Shown: positions 34,123 through 41,790 of the stretch, piece by piece | How positions within the stretch are numbered: the first letter of the stretch is position 1 | How the letters are laid out: each line of letters begins with the position of its first letter | Position numbers and translations under genes: made by a program | The notes under the pieces: model-generated | Told to the model about the DNA's origin: nothing | The model's database searches: none | What the model saw: only the letters and a program-made list of their open reading frames with translations | DNA from: CAWEWH01 sp963812775 | GTDB lineage: Bacteria; Pseudomonadota; Alphaproteobacteria; Rhizobiales; Beijerinckiaceae | Assembly: GCA_963812775.1 (NCBI GenBank) | Contig: CAWEWH010000007.1 | Coordinates: forward strand, 124,001 to 188,000 | Direction of reading: 5' to 3' | Length of the DNA stretch: 64,000 nt

Positions 34123-35535
34123 TCAGCTTTGGCCAGCCACCTGCTTGATCCGGGCGATCAGCTCGTCGACCGCCTTGTCGACTGGCACCTTCTCGTTGAC
34201 GACTCGGTTCATGGCTTTCGCCCAGGCGTTCTCGTTGTTGAGGACGGTGAACCTGAAGTTCTTGACGAATTCAAATGTCACGGTGCCGGCGGCGTATTGG
34301 TCGTACACGGACTTGCGGTGCCGGTCGGCCTGCCAGAACGGCCGCTGCTGGCCTGACTTGGTGACCGGGAACCAGCGTCCCAGCGCGCCTTCGACGTAGG
34401 GCGTCAGGTTTTCCTCCTGCAGCAGGAAGCTGACGAACTCCTTGGCGCGCGCCTTGTTCTTGCTGTCGCTGAAGATGACGCCCACCTTCACCGCGGTGCG
34501 GTAGCCCATGGGCGAGCCGTCGGGCTTGTTCGGGAAGCCGGCCGTGCGGATCAGCTCGGAATAGTTCTTCTTGGCCTGTGCGCGCTGCTCCGCCGACAGC
34601 GTCTCGTTGCCGGAATCGTCCAGCCATTTGGCGGCGATGGAGATGGTCGCGTTGTGGGTCAGCACCGTTGTCTTGTTGTGGAAGGCAACGTTGTTGTCGG
34701 GATCCTTCCAGCTCGTCGAGGACGGCGGCGCGCAGCCCTTGGTATAGATGTCGGTGTAGTCGCGCAGCGCTCCGATCAACCCCTCCTTGACCTTCGGATC
34801 GTCGACGAGGAGGGCGCCCTTGTCGTCCACGAGCTTGACATTGTAGGCGTCCATGAAGGTCAGGAACGAGTAGAAGCTGTCGCTCGAATCCACCCCCATC
34901 GGCTGGCCGATGCCGTAGACGCGTTGGCCCGTTGCCTTACGGGAGGCGGGCTGCACCTTGTCGCACCAGAAGGCCCAATAGTCCTTCCAGCCCTTCGGGA
35001 TGTCGCTCTCCTTGAAGCCCGCCGCCTCGAGCATGTCGACCCAGTACTCGATGTGCATGGTCTGTTGCTTCATCGGGAAGGCGAAATAGGCGGTCTTCTT
35101 CGTCTTGTCGTTGTAGAGGAAGGTCGTCTCCACCGTGTTGGGCGCGAACTGGCCCTTCAGCGGCGTGATGATGTCGCTGATATCCTCGAGCCGTCCTTCG
35201 TAGGCCCATTTGCTGGCCACCTGGAAATCGTACACGTCGGCATAGGCCACGTCGGGCGGCGAGCCGGAATCGAGCCCGGCAACGGTCTTGGGCACCATGT
35301 CCTGCGGGGCATATTGCGACAGGTCGATCTTGACGCCGGTCTTCTGCTCGAACTTCTTCACCGCTTCGAGCAACGCGTCGTCCTCCGCCTTGTAGAAGCC
35401 CTTGGACCACCAGATGGTCAGTTTCTCCTGGGCGGCCGCGCCGCCCGTGAACGCGCCCAGCACCGCCGCTGCCACCAACGTCCTCACCGACGCTCTCACC
35501 GACGCTCTCACCGACGCTCTCATTGACGCTCGCAT
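34123..35535 (-). CDS. Extracellular solute-binding protein (sugar type) with repeat-containing signal peptide
   Basis: Periplasmic binding protein of family 1, 470 aa, partner of the two permeases downstream. The ATG at 35535 has an excellent Shine-Dalgarno (AAGGAGG, 5 bases upstream); an earlier ATG at 35601 lacks one. The signal peptide starts MRASMRASVRASVRASVRTL, made of four-residue RASx units encoded by 12-bp tandem repeats, followed by VAAAVLGAFTGGAAAQE. The mature protein starts KLTIWWSKGFYKAEDDALLE and has the usual PPDVAYADVYDFQ and FVSFLLQEENLTPYVEGALG segments. First gene of the operon, divergent from the luciferase-like gene with about 250 bp between. Confidence 0.9.
   Translation of the reverse strand: MRASMRASVRASVRASVRTLVAAAVLGAFTGGAAAQEKLTIWWSKGFYKAEDDALLEAVKKFEQKTGVKIDLSQYAPQDMVPKTVAGLDSGSPPDVAYADVYDFQVASKWAYEGRLEDISDIITPLKGQFAPNTVETTFLYNDKTKKTAYFAFPMKQQTMHIEYWVDMLEAAGFKESDIPKGWKDYWAFWCDKVQPASRKATGQRVYGIGQPMGVDSSDSFYSFLTFMDAYNVKLVDDKGALLVDDPKVKEGLIGALRDYTDIYTKGCAPPSSTSWKDPDNNVAFHNKTTVLTHNATISIAAKWLDDSGNETLSAEQRAQAKKNYSELIRTAGFPNKPDGSPMGYRTAVKVGVIFSDSKNKARAKEFVSFLLQEENLTPYVEGALGRWFPVTKSGQQRPFWQADRHRKSVYDQYAAGTVTFEFVKNFRFTVLNNENAWAKAMNRVVNEKVPVDKAVDELIARIKQVAGQS
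35486..35533 (-). repeat. 12-bp tandem repeat in a signal-peptide coding region
   Basis: Three perfect copies of accgacgctctc (plus-strand reading, 35486-35521) and a fourth with 9 of 12 matches (35522-35533). They lie inside the first 20 codons of the solute-binding protein and encode repeated RASV/RASM units. Because the unit is a multiple of three, slippage would change only the length of the positively charged n-region. Confidence 0.9.
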
Positions 35536-35783
35536 CGGAGCCTCCTTGTTGATTGCCTCACCCACATACCGGCCAGCGCCGACTTTGCTTTGCTGGGTCA
35601 TATGATGACCGTACGATGGCGGCGGCCGTCAAGTGCGCTAGGGTCTGGTCTTGCCTGCGTCCCGCGCCTGCGGCGCAAGCATGCCTACCGGGCCCGCCCG
35701 GCTTTTCGATGCGCTTGCCGCATCCGGGGCGAAGCCATTAGTCTTGGTCCAAGCCGCAATAATGTCAGCTCGGGAGATGCGCC

Positions 35784-36893
35784 ATGAAGTTCGGCCTGTT
35801 CTACGAAATCTCGGTGCCGCGCCCCTGGAGCCGCGAGACGGAGCGCACCGTCTACAACAATTGCCTCGAGCAGGTGCAGCTCGCCGATCAGCTCGGCTTT
35901 GACCAGGTCTGGGCCGTGGAGCACCACTTTCTCGAGGAATATTCGCACTGCTCCTCGCCCGACCTGTTCCTCACCGCCTGTGCCATGACGACGAAGAACA
36001 TCCGCGTCGGCCACGGCATCGTCGTTTGCGTGCCGCAGTTCAACCATCCGATCCGCATTGCCGAACGCACCGCCACCCTCGACATCCTGTCGGGCGGCCG
36101 CCTCGAGGTCGGCACCGGCCGCTCCGCCACCTGGACTGAGCTCGGCGGCTTCAACGCCAGCCCCGACATTACCAAGAAGTCGTGGGACGAGTTCGTGCGC
36201 TGCCTGCCCAAGATGTGGACGGAGGAGCGCTTCTCCTACGAGGGCGAGTTCTGGTCCATGCCGGAGCGCACCATCCTGCCGAAGGTGTATCAGCGCCCGC
36301 ATCCGCCCATGTGGGTCGCGGTGACGAGCCCCGGCACCGAGCTCGACGCCGCCGACCGCGGCCTCGGCAGCCTCGGCCTCACCTTCGGCCAGTATGCCGA
36401 GCAGGAGAAGCGCATTGCCGAGTATCGCCGGCGCATCCAGCTTTGCGATCCGGTCGGCTCCTTCGTCAACGAGCAGGTCAACACCGTGAACTTCCTCTAC
36501 TGCCACGAGGACGAGAAGGTTGGCCTCGAGACCGGCCGGCGCATGGCCAACACCTTCAACTATCTTGCGAGCCAGCTCATCTCGGCCCGCGAGGTCTATT
36601 CCTCGCGCTCCTATCAATCCCTCGGCCTGCTGCCGCAGCTGCGCCGCCAGGCGGTAGGGCCGGACGCCAACGAGCAGGTCGGCGAGGGCCTGGCGATGGG
36701 CGGGCCGCAGCGCGTCATTCGCGCCATCAAGGGCTGGGAGTTGGCCGGCGCCGACCGCATCAACTTCCTGCTCAACGCCAACGAGACGATCCCGCAGGCC
36801 GACGTGCTGGCGAGTCTCAAGCTCTTCGCCAAGGAGGTCATGCCGGTGTTCCAGAAGGGCGCGGCCGCGCAGCCGACCGCGAAGGTGGCCTGA
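35784..36893 (+). CDS. LLM-class flavin-dependent oxidoreductase (luciferase-like monooxygenase)
   Basis: FMN- or F420-type TIM-barrel oxidoreductase of 369 aa, related to bacterial luciferase alpha and alkane monooxygenases. MKFGLFYEISVPRPWSRETE at the N-terminus, the LADQLGFDQVWAVEHHFLEE motif, LDILSGGRLEVGTGRSAT (flavin site) and PHPPMWVAVTSPGTELDAAD are family features. The ATG at 35784 follows GGGAGA. The last base of its stop is the first base of the next ATG (TGATG overlap at 36891-36895), so it is translationally coupled to the acetoacetate-decarboxylase-like gene. The substrate is unknown; the pair looks like a small oxidative catabolic unit. Confidence 0.85.
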   Translation: MKFGLFYEISVPRPWSRETERTVYNNCLEQVQLADQLGFDQVWAVEHHFLEEYSHCSSPDLFLTACAMTTKNIRVGHGIVVCVPQFNHPIRIAERTATLDILSGGRLEVGTGRSATWTELGGFNASPDITKKSWDEFVRCLPKMWTEERFSYEGEFWSMPERTILPKVYQRPHPPMWVAVTSPGTELDAADRGLGSLGLTFGQYAEQEKRIAEYRRRIQLCDPVGSFVNEQVNTVNFLYCHEDEKVGLETGRRMANTFNYLASQLISAREVYSSRSYQSLGLLPQLRRQAVGPDANEQVGEGLAMGGPQRVIRAIKGWELAGADRINFLLNANETIPQADVLASLKLFAKEVMPVFQKGAAAQPTAKVA

Positions 36894-37657
36894 TGCCGTT
36901 TTTCGGAACCCTCGATCTGAAGCCGGTGGCCGCCAGGCTGCCGGCCATGCCCAACCTCGACACCGAAGCCTGGCAGCTGCCGCAGGCGGAGATCCTGCAG
37001 CTGCTGTTCGAGGTGCCGTTCGACACCCAGATGCTGCTGCCGAAGGCCGTGCATCCCTCGGTGCCCGCCTATGCGGTCATCGCCGTGACGCACTATCCGG
37101 AAAGCCCGGTCGGCGAGTTCACGCTTGCGGCGTTGCGCCTCGGCAGCCGTGCGGGCGCGCATCCGCGCGGCCTAGTGCTCGGCGCCGTGGCGAGCACGGC
37201 GGAGGCGGCAACGGCGCTGCGTGACCGCTGGGGCCTGCCGGTGGTCGCCGGCAAGGTCGCGCTGAAGCGGCGCCACGACCGCATCATGGCGACCGTCGAG
37301 CGCGACGGCAAACAGATCCTCGATTGCGCGCTCGCCGATCCGGAACCGATCTCCGGCGGCGACGTGCAGTACATCAACTGGATCACCCTCGCCAAGGCGC
37401 CCCTCGACGGCAAGACCGAGCCGCTCATCGTCCAGGTCGATCCGCGCCACACCTTCCACAAGGCCGAGCGCGGCCGCCCGGAGGTGAAGCTTCTCGATGC
37501 GGGCGCCTGGAATGCCGGCCATCTCAGGATGCTCAACCCGATCATGGCGACGGTGACGGTTTGCGACACCGACCTGCCGCGCATCCGCTTCGTCATGGAC
37601 CCGGAGAAGCCGGTGATCCACGGCACGCGCCGCATCCGCGAGGGGCGGGGGGAATAG
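36893..37657 (+). CDS. Acetoacetate decarboxylase-family protein
   Basis: 254-aa protein that I assign to the acetoacetate decarboxylase-like fold, mainly from WGLPVVAGKVALKRRHDRIM, PEPISGGDVQYINWITLAKA and the preceding segment EFTLAALRLGSRAGAHPRGL. A lysine (VAGKVALK region) may be the Schiff-base residue, but I cannot align it with certainty. The start ATG overlaps the luciferase-like stop, so the two proteins are made together and probably act in one pathway, for example oxidation then decarboxylation of a keto acid. No signal peptide. Alternative: an unrelated small-molecule binding protein of the same fold. Confidence 0.6.
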   Translation: MPFFGTLDLKPVAARLPAMPNLDTEAWQLPQAEILQLLFEVPFDTQMLLPKAVHPSVPAYAVIAVTHYPESPVGEFTLAALRLGSRAGAHPRGLVLGAVASTAEAATALRDRWGLPVVAGKVALKRRHDRIMATVERDGKQILDCALADPEPISGGDVQYINWITLAKAPLDGKTEPLIVQVDPRHTFHKAERGRPEVKLLDAGAWNAGHLRMLNPIMATVTVCDTDLPRIRFVMDPEKPVIHGTRRIREGRGE

Positions 37658-37680
37658 GAGAGCGGGCAGTCCCACACCTC

Positions 37681-37766
37681 CGTCATGCGTGGGCTTGTCC
37701 CGCGCATCCACGCCTTTGGTTGCGCCCGAAGAGGCGTGGATGGCCAGCACAAGGCCGGCCATGACG
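37681..37766. repeat. Two-hairpin dispersed intergenic repeat, copy 2
   Basis: Hairpin A is ATGCGTGGG, loop CTTGT, CCCGCGCAT (37685-37707). Hairpin B is ATGGCCAGC, loop ACAAG, GCCGGCCAT (37740-37762); each stem has one mismatch or wobble. Loops are complementary and identical to copy 1 at 9428-9514. It again sits between convergent gene ends (acetoacetate-decarboxylase-like and Flp pilin). Confidence 0.8.
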
Positions 37767-37812
37767 AGAATTGGACGGGCCCTCGCTCGCTCGGCCGGAA
37801 TGACACCCTGAT

Positions 37813-38013
37813 CTACGGCTTCGGCTTTTCCGGCTTCTGGACGACGGAGCTGGGGAAGCTCCCGGCAAAGATGTTGTCGAGCGCCGCCCCGAGATTGCCG
37901 CCGGCGCCGGCGATCGCCGCCACAATGGCGATGGCAATGAGCGCCCCCGCCAGGCCGTACTCGATGGCGGCAGCGCCTGCCGCGTCCTTCATGAAGCGAG
38001 AAACAGCGTGCAT
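37813..38013 (-). CDS. Flp family type IVb pilin
   Basis: 66-aa pilin precursor. The N-terminal MHAVSRFMKDAAGAAAIEYG has the diagnostic Glu and Tyr (IEYGLAGALIAIA) at the start of the single hydrophobic helix, where the TadV/prepilin peptidase acts. The hydrophobic segment LAGALIAIAIVAAIAGAGG follows. It should form thin Flp/Tad adhesion pili. No other tad or cpa genes are in the window, so it is an orphan locus here. The start at 38013 is fixed by the ATG. The final lysine- and proline-rich VQKPEKPKP tail is unusual but not unique. High AT content in its upstream region may hold its promoter. Confidence 0.88.
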   Translation of the reverse strand: MHAVSRFMKDAAGAAAIEYGLAGALIAIAIVAAIAGAGGNLGAALDNIFAGSFPSSVVQKPEKPKP

Positions 38014-38125
38014 CTGGCTGGCCCCCCGCCCGCACGGCTGCTGCAGCCCGCCGACCCATAGCCCGCGATAGGTTAGCGAGCGGTCACCACGTCACAATCG
38101 ATTGTATGCAGCGTCGTTAATGTGA

Positions 38126-38359
38126 GCGGGAGGTCGTGCCTTATTCTCGCCGCAGGCAATACTCGATGCAGCGCTCATCCAGACCTATTTCGACAGGACC
38201 CGAGACGAGGCCATCGCGATCATGCTGCGCGTGCATCAGGAAGGCACGGCTGAATGCGGAAGCTTTCCTTACGAGCTAGCCGAGGCCAAGGTCCGGGAAG
38301 TGATGGCGTTCGCGCGCGACCACCAGCATCCGCTACCGTGTGCGATGGAGAAGACGTGA
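38126..38359 (+). pseudogene. 5'-truncated ClpS-like adaptor remnant
   Basis: The frame from the in-frame stop at 38123-38125 to TGA 38357-38359 encodes AILDAALIQTYFDRTRDEAI, IMLRVHQEGTAECGSFPYEL and AEAKVREVMAFARDHQHPLP ending CAMEKT. This matches the C-terminal two thirds of ClpS, the N-degron adaptor of ClpAP (compare E. coli ...MLAVHYQGKAICGVF...AETKVAMV...EHPLLCTLEK). The N-terminal NDDYTPMEF strand that forms the N-degron pocket is missing, and no ATG, GTG or TTG in frame precedes the homology. An internal ATG at 38222 with GAGG about 11 bases upstream could express 45 residues. Probably a pseudogene. It is convergent with a free ClpX zinc-finger gene 39 bp downstream. Confidence 0.7.
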
Positions 38360-38398
38360 AACCTGGCCTGGTGCGGAATTTTCTCCCCGCCCCGCCGC

Positions 38399-38608
38399 TC
38401 AGGTCCTCGGTCGGCTCGCGCGTTCCTCGGCGAGTTGCGGGTGCTGTTTCAGCCAATCCTGAGCCTTCTTCGAGCCATGCCCGTCGCGCGCCATCGTCTC
38501 CACGCACAGGTGGACGCACTCGTTGCAGATGAAAGCCCCGGCGCCGGCGATGATGCGGCGCACCTCGTGTTGCGTCTTGCTGCAGAACGAACAGGCAAAG
38601 ATGGCCAT
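38399..38608 (-). CDS. Stand-alone ClpX-type C4 zinc finger protein
   Basis: 69-aa protein consisting essentially of the ClpX N-terminal zinc-binding domain. Cys6-X2-Cys9-X18-Cys28-X2-Cys31 has exactly the spacing of E. coli ClpX (C15, C18, C37, C40), in MAIFACSFCSKTQ and ICNECVHLCVETM. No AAA+ ATPase domain follows. Start taken at 38608 (a GGGAGC lies upstream); a start at 38623 would add five residues. In ClpX this domain dimerises and binds adaptors and substrates, so a free copy might compete for or modify ClpX interactions. It ends with a charged tail SKKAQDWLKQHPQLAEERAS. It sits beside a ClpS remnant, giving two Clp-related fragments within 500 bp. Confidence 0.82.
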   Translation of the reverse strand: MAIFACSFCSKTQHEVRRIIAGAGAFICNECVHLCVETMARDGHGSKKAQDWLKQHPQLAEERASRPRT

Positions 38609-38761
38609 CGGGTGCTCCCACACGATTGGGGGAAGCCTAGCGCGGAGGGCTGAGAGGGCCGTTTTGCAATTGCAGAAAATTGTAGTGAAGTGGGCAAGGA
38701 GTTGGAGCGCGCTGGCGTCCGCCGTTCCGGTCGGCCGCCGCCATGCGGGCGGCGTAGTTGC

Positions 38762-39454
38762 TCAGTCGGCGGCATTCCACTGCGGTTCCGCTTCCCGCAT
38801 CCACGGCCGATAGGAATTCTCGACGTGCCAGTCGTTCTCCCGATCGGAGTAGCCCAGCAACGATCCTTCCATGCGCTCGAACGCCTCGTTCCACTTCGCC
38901 TTGGCCTTCCGGAGCGTTTCGCCGAGGAGGATGGCGGCGTCGATGCGCCATTCCTCACCGCGCGCCGCAAAGTAGATCGTGCGCACGCCCCCGATGGTGG
39001 GCCTCGTTTGGGTTCGGTGCGGTTCGGTGAAGCGCTCGTCGAAGATGCGCTCGGTGAACAGGCCCTTGGCAACATAGGGCGCGAAACTGTCGACCTGCGG
39101 ATCGCGCCACTCTGTGGGATGCACTTCCGTGAACCTGGCGAGCGGCTTGCGGCCGTCGAGCATGAGGAAAAGTTCGATGCCGGTGTGGATGAGGTAGGGG
39201 ACGGTGGGTGCACCGCGGCAGCGGCGCAGCCACACCGGGAAGCCTGCGGCGTCGAAATCTACGGCGAACGCGTCGCGGAGGCGCTGCACGTCAACCTCAT
39301 CGAGGGGATACGATCCCTCGAACGCGGGATCCTCCTCGGCGTCGATGTCAAGCAGCGCCGCAAGCTGCGCCGGCTCCGCCTGGAAGGCGGCCTCGAACGA
39401 GGGACAGCCGATGGCGGGGTCGATGGCAGAGAGGACGAAGCGTGAAGAGGTCAT
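38762..39454 (-). CDS. Hypothetical protein, 230 aa
   Basis: Unrecognised protein, but very probably coding: a 693-bp open frame with strong third-position GC, no frameshift and proper codon use. It is acidic in its first half (DIDAEEDPAFEGSYPLDEVD) and contains FPVWLRRCRGAPTVPYLIHT, ELFLMLDGRKPLARFTEVHP and SDRENDWHVENSYRPWMREA. No signal peptide, membrane segment or known catalytic motif is evident to me. Start at the ATG 39454 (MTSSRFVLSAID). Located between the ClpX-like zinc finger and the divergent GDPD gene, 40 bp upstream of which it begins. Function unknown; I do not want to guess one. Confidence 0.75.
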   Translation of the reverse strand: MTSSRFVLSAIDPAIGCPSFEAAFQAEPAQLAALLDIDAEEDPAFEGSYPLDEVDVQRLRDAFAVDFDAAGFPVWLRRCRGAPTVPYLIHTGIELFLMLDGRKPLARFTEVHPTEWRDPQVDSFAPYVAKGLFTERIFDERFTEPHRTQTRPTIGGVRTIYFAARGEEWRIDAAILLGETLRKAKAKWNEAFERMEGSLLGYSDRENDWHVENSYRPWMREAEPQWNAAD

Positions 39455-39494
39455 GGTGGAAGGCAGGCCCGGCGATCTCTGCTATCGTTAGGGC

Positions 39495-40496
39495 ATGAAG
39501 CTTACCGCCCGATTCACCTGTCGGCTCGCAATCCTCCTTTCCGCTCTCGTGCTCTTGGCCGCGCCGGCGGCTGCCTTCGACCTCGAGGGGCATCGCGGCG
39601 CCCGCGGCCTCATGCCCGAGAACACGCTGCCGGCCTTCAGGGCGGCCCTGGCCGTCGGCGTCACCACGCTCGAGCTCGATGTCGGCATGACACGGGACGG
39701 CGTCCTTGTCGTCCATCACGACCCGACGCTCAATCCGGACACGACGCGCGGCCCGGACGGCCGCTTTCTCGAGGGCAGGGGGCCGCCGCTGCGCTGGCTG
39801 CGCTTCGATGAGCTCAGGACATACGATGTCGGCCGCTTGAAGCCCGGCACGAACTATGCCGGGACGTTCCGCGAGCAGCAGGCGGTCGATGGCACGCGCG
39901 TCCCGGCGCTCACGGAGCTCTTCGCCATGGTACGTGACGCCAAGGCCGACCATGTGCGCTTCAACATCGAGACCAAGCTTACGCCACAAGCGCCCGAGGA
40001 GACGGCCGACCCCGAAACCTTCGCGTCGGTGTTGGCGGCCGCCATCCGCAACGCCGGCCTCACCGAGCGCGCCATGGTGCAGTCCTTCGACTGGCGCACG
40101 CTCGCCACCCTGCGCCGCATCGCCCCGGAGATCACCCGCGTGTGCCTCAGCGTCGAGAGCCCGCGCTTCGACACGATCGAGCGCGGCAGGCCGGGGCCGT
40201 CGCCATGGACTGCCGGCCTCGATGTGGACGACTATGACGGCTCGGTGCCGCGCCTCGTCGCTGCCGCCGGCTGCGCCGTGTGGTCGCCCGCCTTCCGCAA
40301 TCTGACGCCCGAGACCTTGAAGGAGGCAAAGGGGCTCGGCCTCAAGGTCGTGCCCTGGACGGTCAACGATCCGGCCGACATGGATCGCCTCATCGATGCC
40401 GGCGTCGACGGCATCATCAGCGACTATCCCGACCGGCTGCGGCGGGTGCTGGCGGCGCGGGAAAAACCGCTGCCGCCGCAGGTCAAGGCGCCGTAG
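39495..40496 (+). CDS. Periplasmic glycerophosphodiester phosphodiesterase
   Basis: 333-aa GDPD-fold enzyme hydrolysing glycerophosphodiesters to glycerol 3-phosphate and an alcohol. A signal peptide (LAILLSALVLLAAPAAA) directs it to the periplasm. Catalytic and metal residues are visible: His33 in GHRGARG, Glu60 and Asp62 in LELDVGMT, and His75 in VVHHDPTL. The PENTLPAF motif between them and VVPWTVNDPADMDRLIDAGV near the end are typical. Start at 39495. The stop is 4 bp from the convergent stop of the first of three tandem binding-protein genes, so transcripts must converge there. No anomaly. Confidence 0.92.
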   Translation: MKLTARFTCRLAILLSALVLLAAPAAAFDLEGHRGARGLMPENTLPAFRAALAVGVTTLELDVGMTRDGVLVVHHDPTLNPDTTRGPDGRFLEGRGPPLRWLRFDELRTYDVGRLKPGTNYAGTFREQQAVDGTRVPALTELFAMVRDAKADHVRFNIETKLTPQAPEETADPETFASVLAAAIRNAGLTERAMVQSFDWRTLATLRRIAPEITRVCLSVESPRFDTIERGRPGPSPWTAGLDVDDYDGSVPRLVAAAGCAVWSPAFRNLTPETLKEAKGLGLKVVPWTVNDPADMDRLIDAGVDGIISDYPDRLRRVLAAREKPLPPQVKAP

Positions 40497-40500
40497 CGCG

Positions 40501-41664
40501 CTAGAAACCCAAGGGCTGCGTGACGCGCGTCCAGCGGCCGCCCTTCACAACGGCGAGGAACGACGAGTTGGCGCCTTGCCGGCTCGTCGCGCTGAAATTG
40601 ATCTCGGGGCCGTTGAAGACGTCCTTGTAGCCGCGGATCGACTCCAGCCCCTTGATGAAGCTGTCGAGCGTCAAGTCGGGGCCGGCATTCGTCAGGCCGG
40701 CGACGGTAAGGTCGGCCGCCACGTAGCCATAGACCGCCCCGAGATTGGGATCAGCGTTGTACTTCGCCTTGTAGGCGGCCACGAACTTGCGCACGCTCTC
40801 GATCGGGCTGTCGGCATAAGGGATCTCGGTGAGGCCCATGCCGTAGAACCCGTCCATCCCCGGCGCGGCGCCCACCACGCCGTCATAGACGGCAGCCGAG
40901 CCGACGAAGTCGACGTCAGTCCAGCCCATGTTGCGCGCCGTCGTGTAGGGAACGATCGAGTCGCGCACGATGGTGCCCATCAGGATGAGGTCGCAGCCGG
41001 CCGCTCTCAGCTTGGTGAGCGAGGCGGTGAAATCCTGGTCGGTCGGCTTGTGGGCCGCCATCTCGACGATCTTGATGCCGAGCTGCTTCGTCTGCAGCTC
41101 GGCCCCGACCACGATCTCCTTGCCGAAGTCGGTGTCCTGGTACATCACGCAAAGAGACTTCTTGCCCTTCTCCTTGACGAAGTGGTTCACGGCCGAGCGG
41201 ATCTGATCGACATAGGTGGCCGCGCCATAGAACTTGAGCCGCTCGAACGGCTCATACATCGAGCGGGCCGCCGACAGCGGGAACAGGTTAGGCACGCCGG
41301 CCGCGAACTGGTCCTTGAAGCAGGCATTGTTCATCGGCGTGCCGAGCGCCCCCACGAACGCGAAGACGTTGTCGCGGTTGATCAGCTTGCTGCAGGCCTG
41401 CACGGCCTTGGGCACCTGGTAGCCGTGGTCTTCGACGATGACGTTGATCTTGCGGCCATGGATGCCACCGGCGGCGTTGGCCTCCTCGAAGCGCATCTTC
41501 ACCGCATTGGCGGAGGAGACGCCGCCCGTCGCCGTCACGCCCGACAGGTCGGTCGGCATGCCGAGCACGATCTCGGTCTTGGTGACGCCGCGCGTCTGCG
41601 CCGACGCTCCCGTCGCGACCGTCACCAGCGCGGCGGCCGCCAGCATCGTAAAGGACTTGCGCAT
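40501..41664 (-). CDS. Liv-type ABC substrate-binding protein, paralogue 1 of 3
   Basis: Periplasmic binding protein of the leucine/aromatic-acid class, 387 aa. A signal peptide MRKSFTMLAAAALVTVATGA is cleaved after ASA; mature start QTRGVTKTEIVLGMPTDLSG. The start at 41664 has a perfect Shine-Dalgarno (GGAGGGAGGAGAAGG); an upstream frame extension is rejected. It shares length and most sequence with the proteins at 41791 and 43106, but is the most diverged: it has VTATGGVSSANAVKMRFEEA, APGMDGFYGMGLTEIPYADS and SATSRQGANSSF where the other two agree with each other. Last gene of the minus-strand operon livHMGF-fadD-SBP3-SBP2-SBP1. Confidence 0.9.
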   Translation of the reverse strand: MRKSFTMLAAAALVTVATGASAQTRGVTKTEIVLGMPTDLSGVTATGGVSSANAVKMRFEEANAAGGIHGRKINVIVEDHGYQVPKAVQACSKLINRDNVFAFVGALGTPMNNACFKDQFAAGVPNLFPLSAARSMYEPFERLKFYGAATYVDQIRSAVNHFVKEKGKKSLCVMYQDTDFGKEIVVGAELQTKQLGIKIVEMAAHKPTDQDFTASLTKLRAAGCDLILMGTIVRDSIVPYTTARNMGWTDVDFVGSAAVYDGVVGAAPGMDGFYGMGLTEIPYADSPIESVRKFVAAYKAKYNADPNLGAVYGYVAADLTVAGLTNAGPDLTLDSFIKGLESIRGYKDVFNGPEINFSATSRQGANSSFLAVVKGGRWTRVTQPLGF

Positions 41665-41751
41665 CCTTCTCCTCCCTCCACAGCAACCCCGTTCAGGCAC
41701 GGGCAGCTTGAGCGCCTCGTTCGGCTGGGGCGGACCTTGGAGGCGAACCGA

Positions 41752-41775
41752 TGCGCGCGGTTGCGACCGTACGCA
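41752..41775 (-). other. Intergenic stem-loop downstream of binding-protein paralogue 2
   Basis: TGCGCGCGGT, loop TGCG, ACCGTACGCA (10-bp stem, one mismatch and one wobble), 15 bp beyond the paralogue 2 stop. It resembles the stronger stem at 43059-43086 in the equivalent position, so it was probably duplicated with the gene. Such stems often protect upstream mRNA in binding-protein operons. Confidence 0.45.
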
Positions 41776-41790
41776 CCTTGCTCTTGGAAT

